64,000 bases of DNA, taken from contig NW_027331831.1 of NCBI RefSeq assembly GCF_033568475.1, positions 4,464,001-4,528,000 of the forward strand. Reading direction: 5' to 3'. The stretch comes from Henckelia pumila (taxonomy: Eukaryota > Streptophyta > Magnoliopsida > Lamiales > Gesneriaceae). A program made the position numbers and the translations under genes. Below, one piece after another: positions 24,601 to 35,659 of the stretch. The notes beneath the pieces were generated by a model. That model was given only the letters and a program-made list of their open reading frames with translations, was not told where the DNA came from and searched no databases. Each line of letters starts with the position of its first letter. Within the stretch, counting starts at the first letter, position 1.

Positions 24601-26721
24601 CAAGCTGAGATTCTTAATCTTTATTGAATTTTATTTTCATAGATTGAAACATTAATTTATTTCTTTCTTTAGTAGTAGTATTTAAATGGTAACATTGTCT
24701 TTTGCTTAAACCAAGATAAATCCAAAGCAAGACTATGTGATATTTGATATTAATTTCAAGGAATCTATTTCTTTCCAGCTTTTAATTATTAATTTAATTG
24801 ATATTTAGTTTATCATTGCAGGTGAATCGTCGGACAATTATTTGCATATTTGTTGTTCGATTTCAAAAAAAAAAAACATAAGTGTTTGGTTTCAATGTGA
24901 GGCCTTCGGTGAAAACTCGTATTCTACAAAGCTTAATGTGTTTTTATTCAATTAGATTCAAATAGAAATATTAGGACGTTTAAATAAAAATAGATTAATT
25001 GATTCCGGAAATATATTGATAAATATTTAAGGGGATTTCACGGGTCAGTCTACGCAACACCGGGAGAAGTACTCTCATTTTCTTTTGTATAATACGCAGC
25101 ACTGGGAGAAGTACTCTCTTTTTTTGTATAATAGATTCCCACGAACATCGCACTACAAAACAAAAAATATATTGTACTTCCATACTTTTTTGTTTTACAC
25201 TGAGATGTTCGCAGGAACATCTTGTACAAACTCACCAAGAATAGAACTACAGGTGTAGCATAAATTCTCCTGGATTTCACCATAATAAGCAAGCGAGCGA
25301 AGATAAGATTGAACTCTATGACCTCATAATATTTCAACGATTGATTGAATTATAATATGTGTCACATAGTTGAGTCAGATATCGTCATGTGCTTTGATCA
25401 TTTTAATTGTATTTGGTGTATTTCTCCAACATTCCTTGTGACTCAATTTGATTTTGAAAATTTAATTAGTTTAGTTTTATTAGTAATGATTCCACTCACT
25501 CGTTTAATTTTACTTGTTTAGATTAAGATTGATAATTAATAATCCTAGTAAATGTTTTCTGATATCTGTTGGAACAATTCGAACTCCAACTCCAGTTTCC
25601 TACGGTTGGATATATTGTGTTTGGTAGTCCCAAAGAATTTCGATGGTCAATGGATTAAAACCATTCAAAGCAGATCACAATGGGTGTCACCTTCATAAAT
25701 GTTGGATGATTTTGCATGTAACACTCTGTCATCAGTCTCGCATCAAAACATTGAGTGGTCAATGAGCTTAAATGATTTTCCCATCTCTAACATACTAGCC
25801 TTCTGGGCTTTGAGCTCTAATAATTCTTGAGTTTGTAGCCAAAGATTCATTATCTAACCTTCATTGTACGAGTAAGGGACTACGAGCAGTTTGACACGTA
25901 TCACGATTATCATAATTATAGTGAATAAATGCTTAGCAATGTTGGACAAGTTAATAGTATACATGTTGAATAATAACTAGTTTGTTGTGATATTAGAGAA
26001 TATGGCTTTATATATAATATATAAATATAAATAGTTGCAATTTGAGGAGAATGAAAATTGGCAGGCTTCTTCCTTCACCTCCTCAGCTTTTCTCTTGGTC
26101 TTATCCCCTAGCTCACCGGTTTCCTATCTTCAGAAAACACCGTTCTTCTCTCCTCAAAAAAAAAAAAAATACCCTTCTTCAGCTTCTTCCTCTTCGATTC
26201 TAGGTTAAATCTGTGGAGTTAAAATTCAATCGAGGCGCGCTATTATGGCAATTAAAGGTCAAATCAGAGTCGAACTATCCCACTAGCAAGAGACTGGCAA
26301 GATAGTTGCCCCCAAGACAACAATTTCCGTGGGTAATGATCTAAAGACTGCAACTTTGGCTCTAATAATGCTTTAATTTTACTATGTATCACCTCCTAAA
26401 CCAAAATCCCACTTCATCCCTTATTGTAACACGAGTTACTTGTCATACAGCAATAGACCCCAGAAAATATTAAAATCTAAGAGTAAAAAAAACAGTCGTT
26501 CGAGTAAGAAACGAACGTAGTGGAGTGGATGATTACCTGGACAGGGAAAGGCAGAGATTCAAGAACTCCGAGTCGTTTTTATAGGAGTCGCGGACGTGAC
26601 CTAATAAACGATCCATCACCACGGAAATGCGGTAGGCGTTCACTTTCGACGCATTCAAGACACTACTCGGAGAGACGTCAACGCCGGTCGTCGGCTCCGG
26701 TGTCACCGCCGTGCCGGTCAT
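12622..26721 (-). CDS. PIAL: PIAL-type E3/E4 SUMO-protein ligase (SP-RING)
   Basis: PIAL proteins extend SUMO chains and work with silencing factors in the plant nucleus. Sixteen exons: 26537-26721, 23186-23258, 22572-22637, 21940-22005, 21762-21844, 21073-21124, 20913-20984, 19432-19499, 19267-19315, 19099-19183, 18912-19013, 18682-18733, 18264-18315, 15094-15210, 14135-15013 and 12622-13419. They join in frame to 932 residues. The N-terminal helical domain has ICRGID-type and VCRCKNDALLRSAIMVLM segments. A PINIT-like middle follows (FYPRMRMG, VNGKGVEKR). The SP-RING spans about residues 301-374, with Cys331, His333, Cys354 and Cys357 in SCKHIQ and PSWRCPHC. VDVLDLT at about 432 looks like a SUMO-interacting motif. 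The rest is Ser/Pro/Gln-rich and disordered, with a tandem 43-residue repeat. Intron 14 uses a GC donor (AAG|GCAAGT). The start is the first ATG (MTGTAV). The large introns hold transposons. Confidence 0.94.
13039..13296 (-). repeat. tandem duplication of 129 bp inside PIAL last exon
   Basis: Two adjacent in-frame copies, 13168-13296 (residues 709-751) and 13039-13167 (residues 752-794), each beginning MPSAQ and ending GKSSGGQ or GKSLGGQ. They differ at only a few residues (SP/LP, DR/DQ, GP/GA), so the duplication looks young relative to the gene. It lengthens the disordered C-terminal tail and keeps the frame. Confidence 0.95.
13561..14035. mobile_element. MITE-like inverted-repeat element in PIAL intron 15
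   Basis: The left end from about 13576 reads TTGCACCAAATCCCATTTGA and continues GAAAATACACACTT. The right end, inverted, repeats TTGCACCAAACTCATGTGA with the same continuation. Both arms continue inward to AAACACGCGTTGTT. The core is AT-rich with no coding frame. Exact ends and the target duplication were not resolved, so the superfamily is open. Confidence 0.7.
15990..17531. mobile_element. non-autonomous hAT element in PIAL intron 14, interrupted by a second element
   Basis: The 8-bp duplication GTCATGTG lies at 15982-15989 and 17532-17539. Ends are CAGGACCCATCAATTCAG and, inverted, TAGACCTGTCAATTCGG, which pair with one gap. Subterminal regions are rich in GGCGGGTTGGG and GGCCCG motifs on both sides. 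The middle is occupied by a later insertion (16369-17265); without it the element is about 640 bp. No transposase frame. Confidence 0.82.
16369..17265. mobile_element. Mutator-like non-autonomous element (MULE-MITE) nested in the hAT element
   Basis: The 9-bp duplication TATTTATAA lies at 16360-16368 and 17266-17274, identical. Long terminal inverted repeats of roughly 120 bp begin GGGATAATAGCCAAAATAG (left) and GGGAATATAGTCAAAATGG (right, inverted) and continue with repeated TTTGGTCCTGTAA blocks. Nine-base duplications and long inverted repeats are the Mutator hallmark. The centre holds CCGGTTC-rich sequence resembling the element at 29641-30226, possibly a further degenerate insertion. Confidence 0.88.
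19545..19590 (+). repeat. possible SINE 3' tail in PIAL intron
   Basis: GCTGACCCCACCTACTGGGA followed by TAAAGGCTGACATGGTGGTGG resembles the 3' end shared by many plant tRNA-derived SINEs (CCCAC..GTGGGA..GGCT plus a short GTT/GTG repeat). I could not find the 5' promoter boxes, so this is only a suggestion. Confidence 0.3.
20225..20385. repeat. tandem duplication in PIAL intron 7
   Basis: Two copies, 20225-20298 and 20308-20385, each starting TTTCCATTTTATTCAAT and ending TTTCC(G/A)CCACAAAATCC, diverged by small indels. Local duplication with no coding content. Confidence 0.75.
23259..26536 (-). other. intron 1 of PIAL (3.3 kb) with unidentified repeat material
   Basis: The intron lies between the AG|GTAATC donor at 26537 and the TGCAG acceptor at 23259. 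The stretch 23.8-25.4 kb has a composition unlike the neighbouring introns and may be an old transposon remnant, but I found no paired ends. Two copies of a 40-bp unit lie at 25051-25131. A pyrimidine-rich stretch at 26090-26200 resembles a gene leader, but no gene follows it. Confidence 0.55.
25051..25131. repeat. short tandem duplication (about 40 bp x 2)
   Basis: Copies at 25051-25092 and 25093-25131, both built on ACGCA(A/G)CAC(C/T)GGGAG followed by AAGTACTCTC and a T-rich run. Within PIAL intron 1. Confidence 0.8.
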
Positions 26722-27218
26722 CTTCTCAACTTCTTCCGTCGTCGGAATGGGTAGCCTAAATATATTGCTAAGAAACAAGAATGGTTATAATAATGGTACA
26801 AACGAGTCCCTCTATACATTAATTAAATCTAAATTGCGTATATCTTAAAATTCTGAATTACAATTAATTAAAAAATCAACTTATTACCAAAAATATTTAT
26901 TTTCAAAAATTGATTTTTTTAAATTTATCGCAATAATTTATTCTATAAAAATAAAATATAAAATAACAAATAAAACTTTTATTCTAATCTTAAATTTTAA
27001 TTTTAATACTATTCATAGTCATATCCTAACTTTTAATATTATGTAAAATTATTGTGATTTTTCCACAAAATACATAGAAATATTGGTGTACAAAATTTTG
27101 ATTTACCAAAAGTTTAGTAATATTACGCAACAATACAATTATATGTATATTATATTGTTTAAAACCTTATTATTATGTTTTTCTTTAAAAATAATTAGTA
27201 TATCGTAAATTTTACAAT
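26722..27218. other. PIAL upstream region
   Basis: About 500 bp upstream of the PIAL start, AT-rich. No TATA box or repeat boundary could be assigned with confidence. Confidence 0.4.
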
Positions 27219-27224
27219 ATTTTA

Positions 27225-28370
27225 ATAAAGAGTGTTATTTACATTCCAAAAAATACTAATCACACTCGACTATAATTTTTTATTATACATATTGACATAG
27301 TATCCTTTCTTATTGTTTAATAAGTTTTTAAATCATTCTAAAATTTAAACGCATACCTAATATAAACTAATTTTTTTGTGTAATTAATAAACAAATAAAT
27401 AAGCAATCAATTAATTTTAGAGAAAATCTTAAAACTAATCTTCAAAATAGAAAAAAATTTACATAGTAAACCGGTTACAAATATAATTTATCATCGTATT
27501 GACAGAATTTGTATAATTTTTTAATTTTTTTACACTATAACAACAATATTGAAATTTAAATGAAATATTAAATATTGAGATAGTTATAAAAAATTTTATA
27601 CATTTTAATTACATTTTTTATATATATATGACTCGATAATTTACTTATAAAAGTAATAATATAATTTTTTAATAATAATACGGTATATTCAAAAAGTAGA
27701 AAATAATATTTATTTTTATTTTTTATAAATATGTCGTGAATTTGTAATATTAGTTTTAGTATAAATTATATAATATCGGGTAATCAATTGATTTGGAAAC
27801 CATAAAATAAAATGATTAAAATTATAATAATTAGAATAATTTATTTCTATGTAATAAAATTAAGTAAATATTTCAATAAATAAAGGAAATTGAATATTTT
27901 TTTTAACAAATAAAATAAAAAATTGCTTTCCGGAACTTCAATCTATGGTTAAATTTTCAAATATTTAATGAATTGAAATAAGATAATATATATTCTTAAA
28001 ATTAATAATGGAGATATATCTAAATCAAAATATACAATTTAGATAATAGTTAATGTTTAATTTGATTTAACCAAAATTTTATAATATTTTTTTAAAATTC
28101 AAGATAAAACATAAAATATATAAATATTTTTACACGTGAGTTGTTAAAATTTTATTGTTTGATTATATCTAGAATAAAAATATGAATGCTTTAAACATAA
28201 TAATTTTTATAATGAATGCAAAATATATGTTTGAAAGGTCAAACAAGATTTTATATGTATTTAGAAAGTCATAAATTGGGGTAATTTTGTCACCTAGTAT
28301 AATAAAAATAAAATTAGAGTGTGATTAATACTTTTTGGAGAGTAAATAACATTATCTTTTATTAAATTAT
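27225..28370. mobile_element. inverted-repeat DNA element, about 1.1 kb
   Basis: The left arm contains TGTTATTTACATTCCAAAAA followed by TACTAATCACACTC. The right arm, inverted, contains TGTTATTTACTCTCCAAAAA followed by TATTAATCACACTC. The arms pair over about 70-80 bp and continue into an AT-rich core with no coding frame. The target duplication is not clear. It could be Mutator-like or another MITE class. Confidence 0.6.
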
Positions 28371-29452
28371 GATAGTGATTAATTCATAAATTTGGTGATT
28401 ATACTAGATAAGATCAAATCAAACAAAACCAAATAATTAAACTCTGATAAGTTGATATAAATCAAGAACATAAGATCAAATCAATTATACAAGGCAAACT
28501 AGCAGTTTATCTAGATCAATCAGATCAGAACAAAACATCTCTCAGAGGAAAGAAAGAAAGTCAGGACAAATCAAATATTCTCAGAGCAAAACAGGTAGAC
28601 CAGATCAGATCGAAGCTGCGAGCTTTCTAGCCAAAGGACAAAAAAGGGTTGTTGGGAATAGTTACATTAGACTCCGTACTCGACAATGATTCAAAAATTC
28701 CACTACATTTGGAGTAGTATGAGAACACGTGTCAATTGCTGATCAAATGTCTGATAAAATAGAGATAATTATTTCACCGGATACTTTTTTGAACGTTGCG
28801 AATAAAAGCTTGTAGATACTCGGCGATGATCAGCAAACGACAACTTTTGGCAAGCGAAGAACTCTTATCATTTCGATTCAAAGCCAAACAATTCTCATTT
28901 GTGAATCGTACTCAGCTAAAACAGATATCAGATCGAAAAGCATATAGAGATTTTTTTTATAAAAAAAAAAAGCTTATTGTTGATATCATATCGATCAAGT
29001 TCAAGCACTATGTGATATCTCAGAGTGATTTGTTGTAGAACAACTCTTGTGATTTTTATTTATAACTCAAATAGACGTTGATCTGTATTGAGAAGTTGTT
29101 ATCAGGAGTTCCTTTCAAAGATTGATTGGATCGGATTTGTACAAACTATTTTGTAAATCAAATTCTTCTAGTGAAATCCTTCTGGAAACACAAGAAGGGG
29201 AGACATAGATGCTTTGACTTCGAACTTCCATATAAATCCCTCTCTTATCTTTACTTACTGCATTTACTCATTCAGTTTTCCTTAAGCTTTTTTTTAGTTC
29301 AGTTTTGCGAGAAAGATTTTTCTGTCTAAGTTCTTTCAAGCAAAATATTAGTTTAAACAAAAATACTTTTAACAAGCTGTTAAATCAGCTCAAAGTATCA
29401 TAAAATTTTAAAGAGTATATTCACCCCTCTACAGTAATTTTCGATCCCAACA
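28370..29452 (+). mobile_element. fossil LTR-retrotransposon 3' remnant (Ty1/copia-like)
   Basis: A probable LTR at 28650-29452 has inverted ends TGTTGGGA and TCCCAACA, preceded by a purine tract AAAAAAGGG at 28640-28648. So 28.37-28.65 kb is likely the tail of an internal region. The LTR style suggests Ty1/copia. No left LTR or coding part is seen in the window. The element is broken and appears old. Confidence 0.55.
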
Positions 29453-29640
29453 AATTATATTATCGTTTTATTAATTAATATATTTAAATATACAAGAAGT
29501 CAGTCGTTTGCTATCTAAAAAAAAATCGATCAAATTTATAACAACTTTGAATAATTAATCGGTTAATGTACATAAACTCCAAATTATTTAAAAAAAAAAA
29601 AAGAAATCTAGATGATTATCAAAAAAATAATAGTAAATAC

Positions 29641-30226
29641 CAGTGTTATTAAAATCGGACCGGACCGACCGGTTCGATCGGTTCGACCGGGAACCGGTCG
29701 TCGGTCCGGTCCGGAACTTCATTAGGAACCGGAAAACCGGTCCAACCGGTCAGAACCGGTCAAAATCGGTCAATAACCGGAAAAACGGTTCAACCGATTG
29801 AACCGGTTTTTCGAATTTTATTTATTTTTTTTTGAAAATTTGAATTTTTTATTTTAAAAACTTTAAATTTAATATATTTTTATATATATACATGATTATT
29901 TGGAATTTGTACTTCATTAAAAAATTATTTTAATAATTATTTATTTTTTAAAAATTAAATAATTAATTATTTAAATAATTTAAAACTATAATTGACATTT
30001 TGAATATATTTACATATTTATTTAGCTTTCAAACTATGACAAATATATATATTTTTTGTCTATTTATATATATTTTTGAGTTTTTAAAATTCAAAATATA
30101 TTATTTATTAGATTATATTATATAAACGGTTTTCCGGTTCGACCGTCCGGTTAAAACGGTCCGACCGGTTGGACCATTTTTTTTAGATAGACCGGTTCGA
30201 TCACCGGTCCGGTTATAAAAACACTG
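29641..30226. mobile_element. non-autonomous hAT element (586 bp) with CCGGTT subterminal arrays
   Basis: Ends CAGTGTTATTAAAA and, inverted, CAGTGTTTTTATAA. Flanked by GTAAATAC and GTAAATAA (8 bp, 7 matching). Both ends carry many copies of ACCGGT/CCGGTTCGACCGG, likely transposase-binding repeats by analogy with other hAT elements. The AT-rich centre has no coding frame. Confidence 0.82.
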
Positions 30227-32492
30227 GTAAATAATTTTCAAAAAAATTTAATATATTTAGCATGTTCAAATTCTAGAAAAGTATAAAGTGTCGAAATAAC
30301 ATAAAATTAATTATTAAATCATGATAAAATCTCATGCATAAAAATATCATGACTAAATAATATTCTCATGTCAATCCATGCATACTTAAAATATCTCATA
30401 CTCATGCAAACCATAAAATATTATTCATGTACGGAAATTAAAACTCTTTAACTCAAAAACTAAAACTATTTAAAAATCACATAATAACAATAACTCAAAT
30501 TAAGCTATGGTCATGGGTACTAGCTGCTGCCATGGATGCTCGTACGCCTTCGCCGCCAGTTGGGACCACATCATCATGGACTGACTCATGCTCACCTGCA
30601 TCATTTAAATCTAGTGAGCCTAGAAGCTCAACACGTTCTATCCTTATATAACAACATGAAACCATATACAAGCACTCATCTTATAAAATATCATACATAT
30701 AACTTATACATGCATGTTCTTAAAAACGTTACATAATGCTGCATCTTAAACATCATCATCATATCTCATCATAAACATTAACATCATAACTTTATACTTA
30801 TTACTTATCATAATATGACATGTCTTAAATTCTTAAAACTCAACAGGTTGCATCAATGTCAGTGCCCTCATACTTAACGATTGATCAATCATAAAAACCA
30901 ATGTACATGGCGGTGGGGTTTACATCTCTATGCTGTCACTTCACCAACACTCAATGCTGGATCCATAAGCTCATCTTATTCTTAAACAGAAAGGTCACCG
31001 GGCCCAGGTATCCCGGCCTCCAACCACATCACTTTTCACCTTCACCTCAACTTCCTTAAAACTTTATTTTTCTTAACATGTCCTTAAATTTCTCATTAAA
31101 ATTCTTTCATGATGCATGAACTTAAAAATCATCATTATTCCTTTATTTCATAAAAATTCGTCCGTAAATATATATTTAATTTATTTTTATAAAAATCATA
31201 CTTATATACTAAAATAATATAAGCAACAATTAAATATACATTTACGGACTATGTATTTTTGTAAGGACTTGTTCGAACTGCTGACCCTTAACTAAAACCC
31301 ATAAATTTTTAGACTGACTCATTATTATCTTAGCACATCTTAATAGTCTAATATCTACTTGGTATGTCTCAATAACTTACAGTTAGCCCACTTATTTACT
31401 CAAGCTCATTTTTAGGGATGTAAATGAACCGAACGGTTCACGAGCTATTCGAAGCTCGGCTCGGTAGAAAGCTCGTTTGATAAGTGGTAAGGCTTAGTCT
31501 TATCGCGCCCAAATTAACTCACTCAATTCAAACAAATAAATATGTAGTAGCGAGAGTAGGGATCATTCCCACGAGAAAGGTGCAATTTATTTTGTTCTTA
31601 AAAATACTGAAAATAAATAAAAGGGAATTTTGGGTTTTTGAAATTAACTATCGGAAATTAAAAGCAAATTAAAATAAATTTTACCAACTAGCATGCAATA
31701 ATTAAAATTATAACAAATTAATCAATTAAAACAAGTCTTGGTATCGATCGACTACACCCTTGAAATTATTCATTCGATCATTGATCATCTAAAAATAATT
31801 AATTACCATTGAATATTCATCATTGAAAACTTATTTCATATTTCACCTTAATCCTAGTTAACTAGACACAAGCGTTCTAAATTAACCCTCACCAATGAAT
31901 TAACCCAATATAAGCGATTAGATTTAAATCCAAGGTAGCATGCAAACTAGTAAACTGATGAATCTAAACAACACATACACAAGCGGATATATTTAATCTT
32001 GTCAATCATTGTTCCTACAATTTAATAAACTCACAAGCGGAAGATTATTAATTGCAGTTGCTTTACAAATTAGATGATTTAAAAAATTACGGATTTGAGT
32101 TCTAATTTAGCAGTAGATTGTATGAAAAATCATCAGGTGATCAATCCAATAATCAAATACACAAGCATGACAATCAATTCCAAACAACTCTTGATACTCA
32201 ATTGAAATTAAACAATGAAAAACTGAATCTCACAAATAAATAAACTCAAGTGTTCTTCTTCATCAACCACGTTCTAAAGCCTAGCCACAAATATTCATGA
32301 AAATTCCAAGAAAAATCAAAGAAGAGAAGAAAACTAAGAAAAGTTAGAATAAAATCTAGCTGCCAAAGAATACTTGATGTTCTCCCACGTCTAATCCGTC
32401 TCTAAAATCGGAATAAAACGTATTAAATATATCCTAGAGTCCTCAAAAGACAAGTTTCTTAATTTAAAATATTTTCCCAAACTGCGCAGCTC

Positions 32493-32672
32493 GCTCGATC
32501 GGTTGAACTTGACAGATCGAGCAAGCAAAACTCTGTTTTGATTCTTCCGTCTTTCTTCTTCTGGCCGCTTGATCGGTGGAATATGGCAGATCGAGCGGAA
32601 AAATCTATGCCTCAAAATATTTTCTACTTCCATGACGCCCGCTCGATCAGTTGAATGATGCAGATCGAGCGG
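32493..32672. repeat. three successive GATCGAGC hairpins in the gypsy 3' LTR
   Basis: Imperfect to perfect stems of 8-10 bp (CCGCTCGATC pairing with GATCGAGCGG) around loops of about 14 bases, at 32493-32522, 32565-32598 and 32639-32672. The other LTR has the same three at 40652-40682, 40724-40757 and 40797-40831. The loop regions share a GGTxGAA-like core and a CA before the right arm. Confidence 0.85.
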
Positions 32673-32790
32673 CCAAAACTCTGACTCGATTTTTCAGCCA
32701 AAATGCTACATCCTACACAATAACTCGAAGCATGTAATGTAGACACGATGCATGAAATATGAACAAAATACTTAATTACAACATATAAAT

Positions 32791-35659
32791 TGTAACTCCC
32801 AGAAATTCGTCACGTAAATTCACATGCATAACTAGGAGATTTAATGATTTTAAAATAAAGTGAAAATGTGTTAAATTAGTTTTATGACTTATTATGTTAA
32901 TTATGTGATTTATGTGCATGTTTTAAATGTTATTACAGCATTTAACCCGCTATTATGGAATTTACGAATTTATTTGATAAAAGTTATTTTGCGATAGCAT
33001 AGACGTGACCGTGGACGAACGAGATAAAAGTTTTCATCCAAAAATTTATGACTAGAATTTTTAGGAATTATAAATTAGTATTTTAAGATTTTATTTTAAA
33101 AAATAATAGTTTTAATATATATATATATATGTATAAAATCTCATTTTTCACTAAAATGAGCCATTTTATGGGCTTTTAAAATGCTTTTAAATTCCCTTAA
33201 TTTATTATTACGAAAATTAAAAGATTTATATCATATATTTTTGTGGGCTTAGAAGTGTCTAATTTATTTTAATTATTTAATTAACCCAACCCATTATACA
33301 CACAAATATATACCTAGAAATCTCCCTCATTCCTTCCCCTACATCACGTCTAAACAATCAGCCGCCTCCATTAAAAAAACCAGCAGACCCTCTCCCTTCA
33401 CACCACACACAACACGATTACTTTGAAGAAAAATCACGAGTTCGATTTGCCGTTCGTCCCGGAGATCAATCTACGCGTCGGTAACGTATATTCGAGTGAA
33501 TAAATCACAAAGGCACGTTTCGATTCCCTTCTTGAACACCATTTGAGTCATATTGCACTGATTTATGCATAAAAGGATTCATTTTGCGTGTGTAAGTGGT
33601 TTTGATTGAAGATCATGCATGAATTTTTGAGCAGTTCACGTTTATGGCTTGAATATCATATTTTCTCATGTTTTTCTGCTATGACACGTTCCAGCATGCT
33701 GATCCATGGTTAGGGGTCTGATTTAGAGTCCCTAGGATCGACTTGTATTGGTTCATGAACCAGGAATAGGCTGAAAATGAAATAAGAACAGAAACATGCA
33801 CCAGGCGCGCAGATTGAGCAGTTCTGAGAGAATTGATCGTGTAGGCTGTATGGTGCGAGTTCGAGGCTGGTTCCAGTTGTGTTAGAATCCCTCCAGGTGG
33901 GTTTCTGGCCGGTAATGGCCGAATATGGGCGGCTGAACGGCCTGAAGTCTGAGTTGGTGTTCTGCGCGCGAGCAGATTTTAGGCAGAGGAAGAAGGGACT
34001 GGTTTCGGGTCTATGGGATGAGTTATGGGCTGGGGTTTGTCTTGTTGGAACCCTCTGGATGTGGGCTAGGTAGGTTGGGTGGTGCTTTGGCCGGTTGTGG
34101 CCGGATTCAGGCGGTCGAAGCCCATATAGGGCTGTTGGTCGTTGGTCATAGACTCATGGGACAGCCTAGCTTAAGTTCTGAATTTTGGTGTTTTGGGGGC
34201 CGGGCTCGGGTTTTTGAGTCCGGGTTGGGTCTAAAATATTGTGAGTTAAGTTAGATGAGTCCGGGTTCGGGTCCGGGTTATATTGGTTGGACTTGGGTAT
34301 TTTAATTTATTTTTATTAATAGTTTAAGTTATGATTTAATGAGCAGATTAAGTGGTTAATGGGCTTAAGAAATTTATTGGATAAGGTTAAGTATTAATTG
34401 GGATTGAATAATACATTTGAGCTAAAATATAAGTTAATAGGCCTAAGGTCAGTTATTGAGTCAGTCTAGAATTTTTATGAGCTTAAGTTTAAGGGAGGGG
34501 TCAGCAGCTCGAACAAGTCCTTGGAAAAATAAATGAACCGTAAATATATATTTAATATATGCATGTATTTTATTTGTTATATAAGTATGATTTTTAAGAA
34601 AATAAATTAAATATATATTTACGGGCAAATTTTCATGAAAATAAAGAAATAAGTGAGAATTTTCAAGTTCATGCATCATGTAAGAATTTTTATAATAAGT
34701 TTAAATGCATGTTAAGAAAAATATATTTTTTTATGGAAGTTGAAGTGAAGGTGGAAAGTGATGTGGTTGGAGGCTGGAATACCTGGGCCCGGTGACCTTC
34801 CTAATGATGTATAAGTATGATGAGCTTATGGATCCAGCTGAGAGGGCTGGTGAAGTGGCAGCACAGAGGTGGAAACCCCACCGCCGCGTACGTTGGTTTA
34901 TAGATTGATCAATCACTTAGTATGATGCCACCGACATGGATACGACCTGTTGAGAACTAAAAAATCATGATAAGTTATTTTATGAGATTTATTAAGTATG
35001 ATGATATATGTTTAGCATTATGATAAATCAGTATAATTATTTTATTTCATGTTTATATGCATATAATTTTAAGATCATACACGTATAATTATTATTCACG
35101 TATTTTATATGATGTGTGCTTGTGTGTGGTTTCATTTTGTTACGTAAGGATAGAACGTGCTGAGCCTCTAGGCTCACTAGATTTAAATGGTGCACGTGAG
35201 CAAAATGTCAATAAGGATAATGTGTTCTCGACTGGCGGCGAGAGCATATGAGTTTTCAGGCGGCTAGAACCCGTGACCATTGCTCTAAGATGAATTTTAT
35301 GTTGAGACTAGAACATTTATTTCCGCATATGTTTTATTATTATAGATTTTTAGTATATGCATGGATTTTACGTTTAAGTATTTATTTTCTAAGTTTTCAT
35401 GAATTTTTGTGAAAAAAATATTATTTAGGAATTTTATTATGGCATTCTTATAAATTATTATTTAGTAATTAATTTGAAGTGTTTAATTGCATGTGTGTAC
35501 TTTTATTGTATCTTTTGTGTATTTTTTATTTTAAATTAAGTAAAGTTATTTTTAAGTATGATATATATATGTATGAGCATATATATATTTATATTCATTA
35601 TTTTATTATCAGAGAGTTTTTTTTTAAAAAAAAATCAGTAGAAGTCATAGGTCGTTTCA
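32791..35659 (+). mobile_element. solo LTR A (same family as copies B and C), inserted in the gypsy 3' LTR
   Basis: Starts TGTAACTCCCAGAAATTCG and ends GTCGTTTCA. The target duplication TAAAT lies at 32786-32790 and 35660-35664, identical, and the intact 5' LTR copy at 40.95 kb shows the empty site. It is 2.87 kb with no internal region, so it is a solo LTR. It is the youngest layer of the nest. Confidence 0.9.

Noticed and set aside
26050-26260. Leader-like pyrimidine-rich sequence with ATGGCAATTAAAGG on the plus strand in PIAL intron 1
   Set aside because: The frame stops after about a dozen codons and no coding sequence follows, so a gene is not supported.
32391-32633. Minus-strand frame also found at 40541-40801
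   Set aside because: The conservation is because both lie in the two LTRs of one gypsy element; no protein family likeness.
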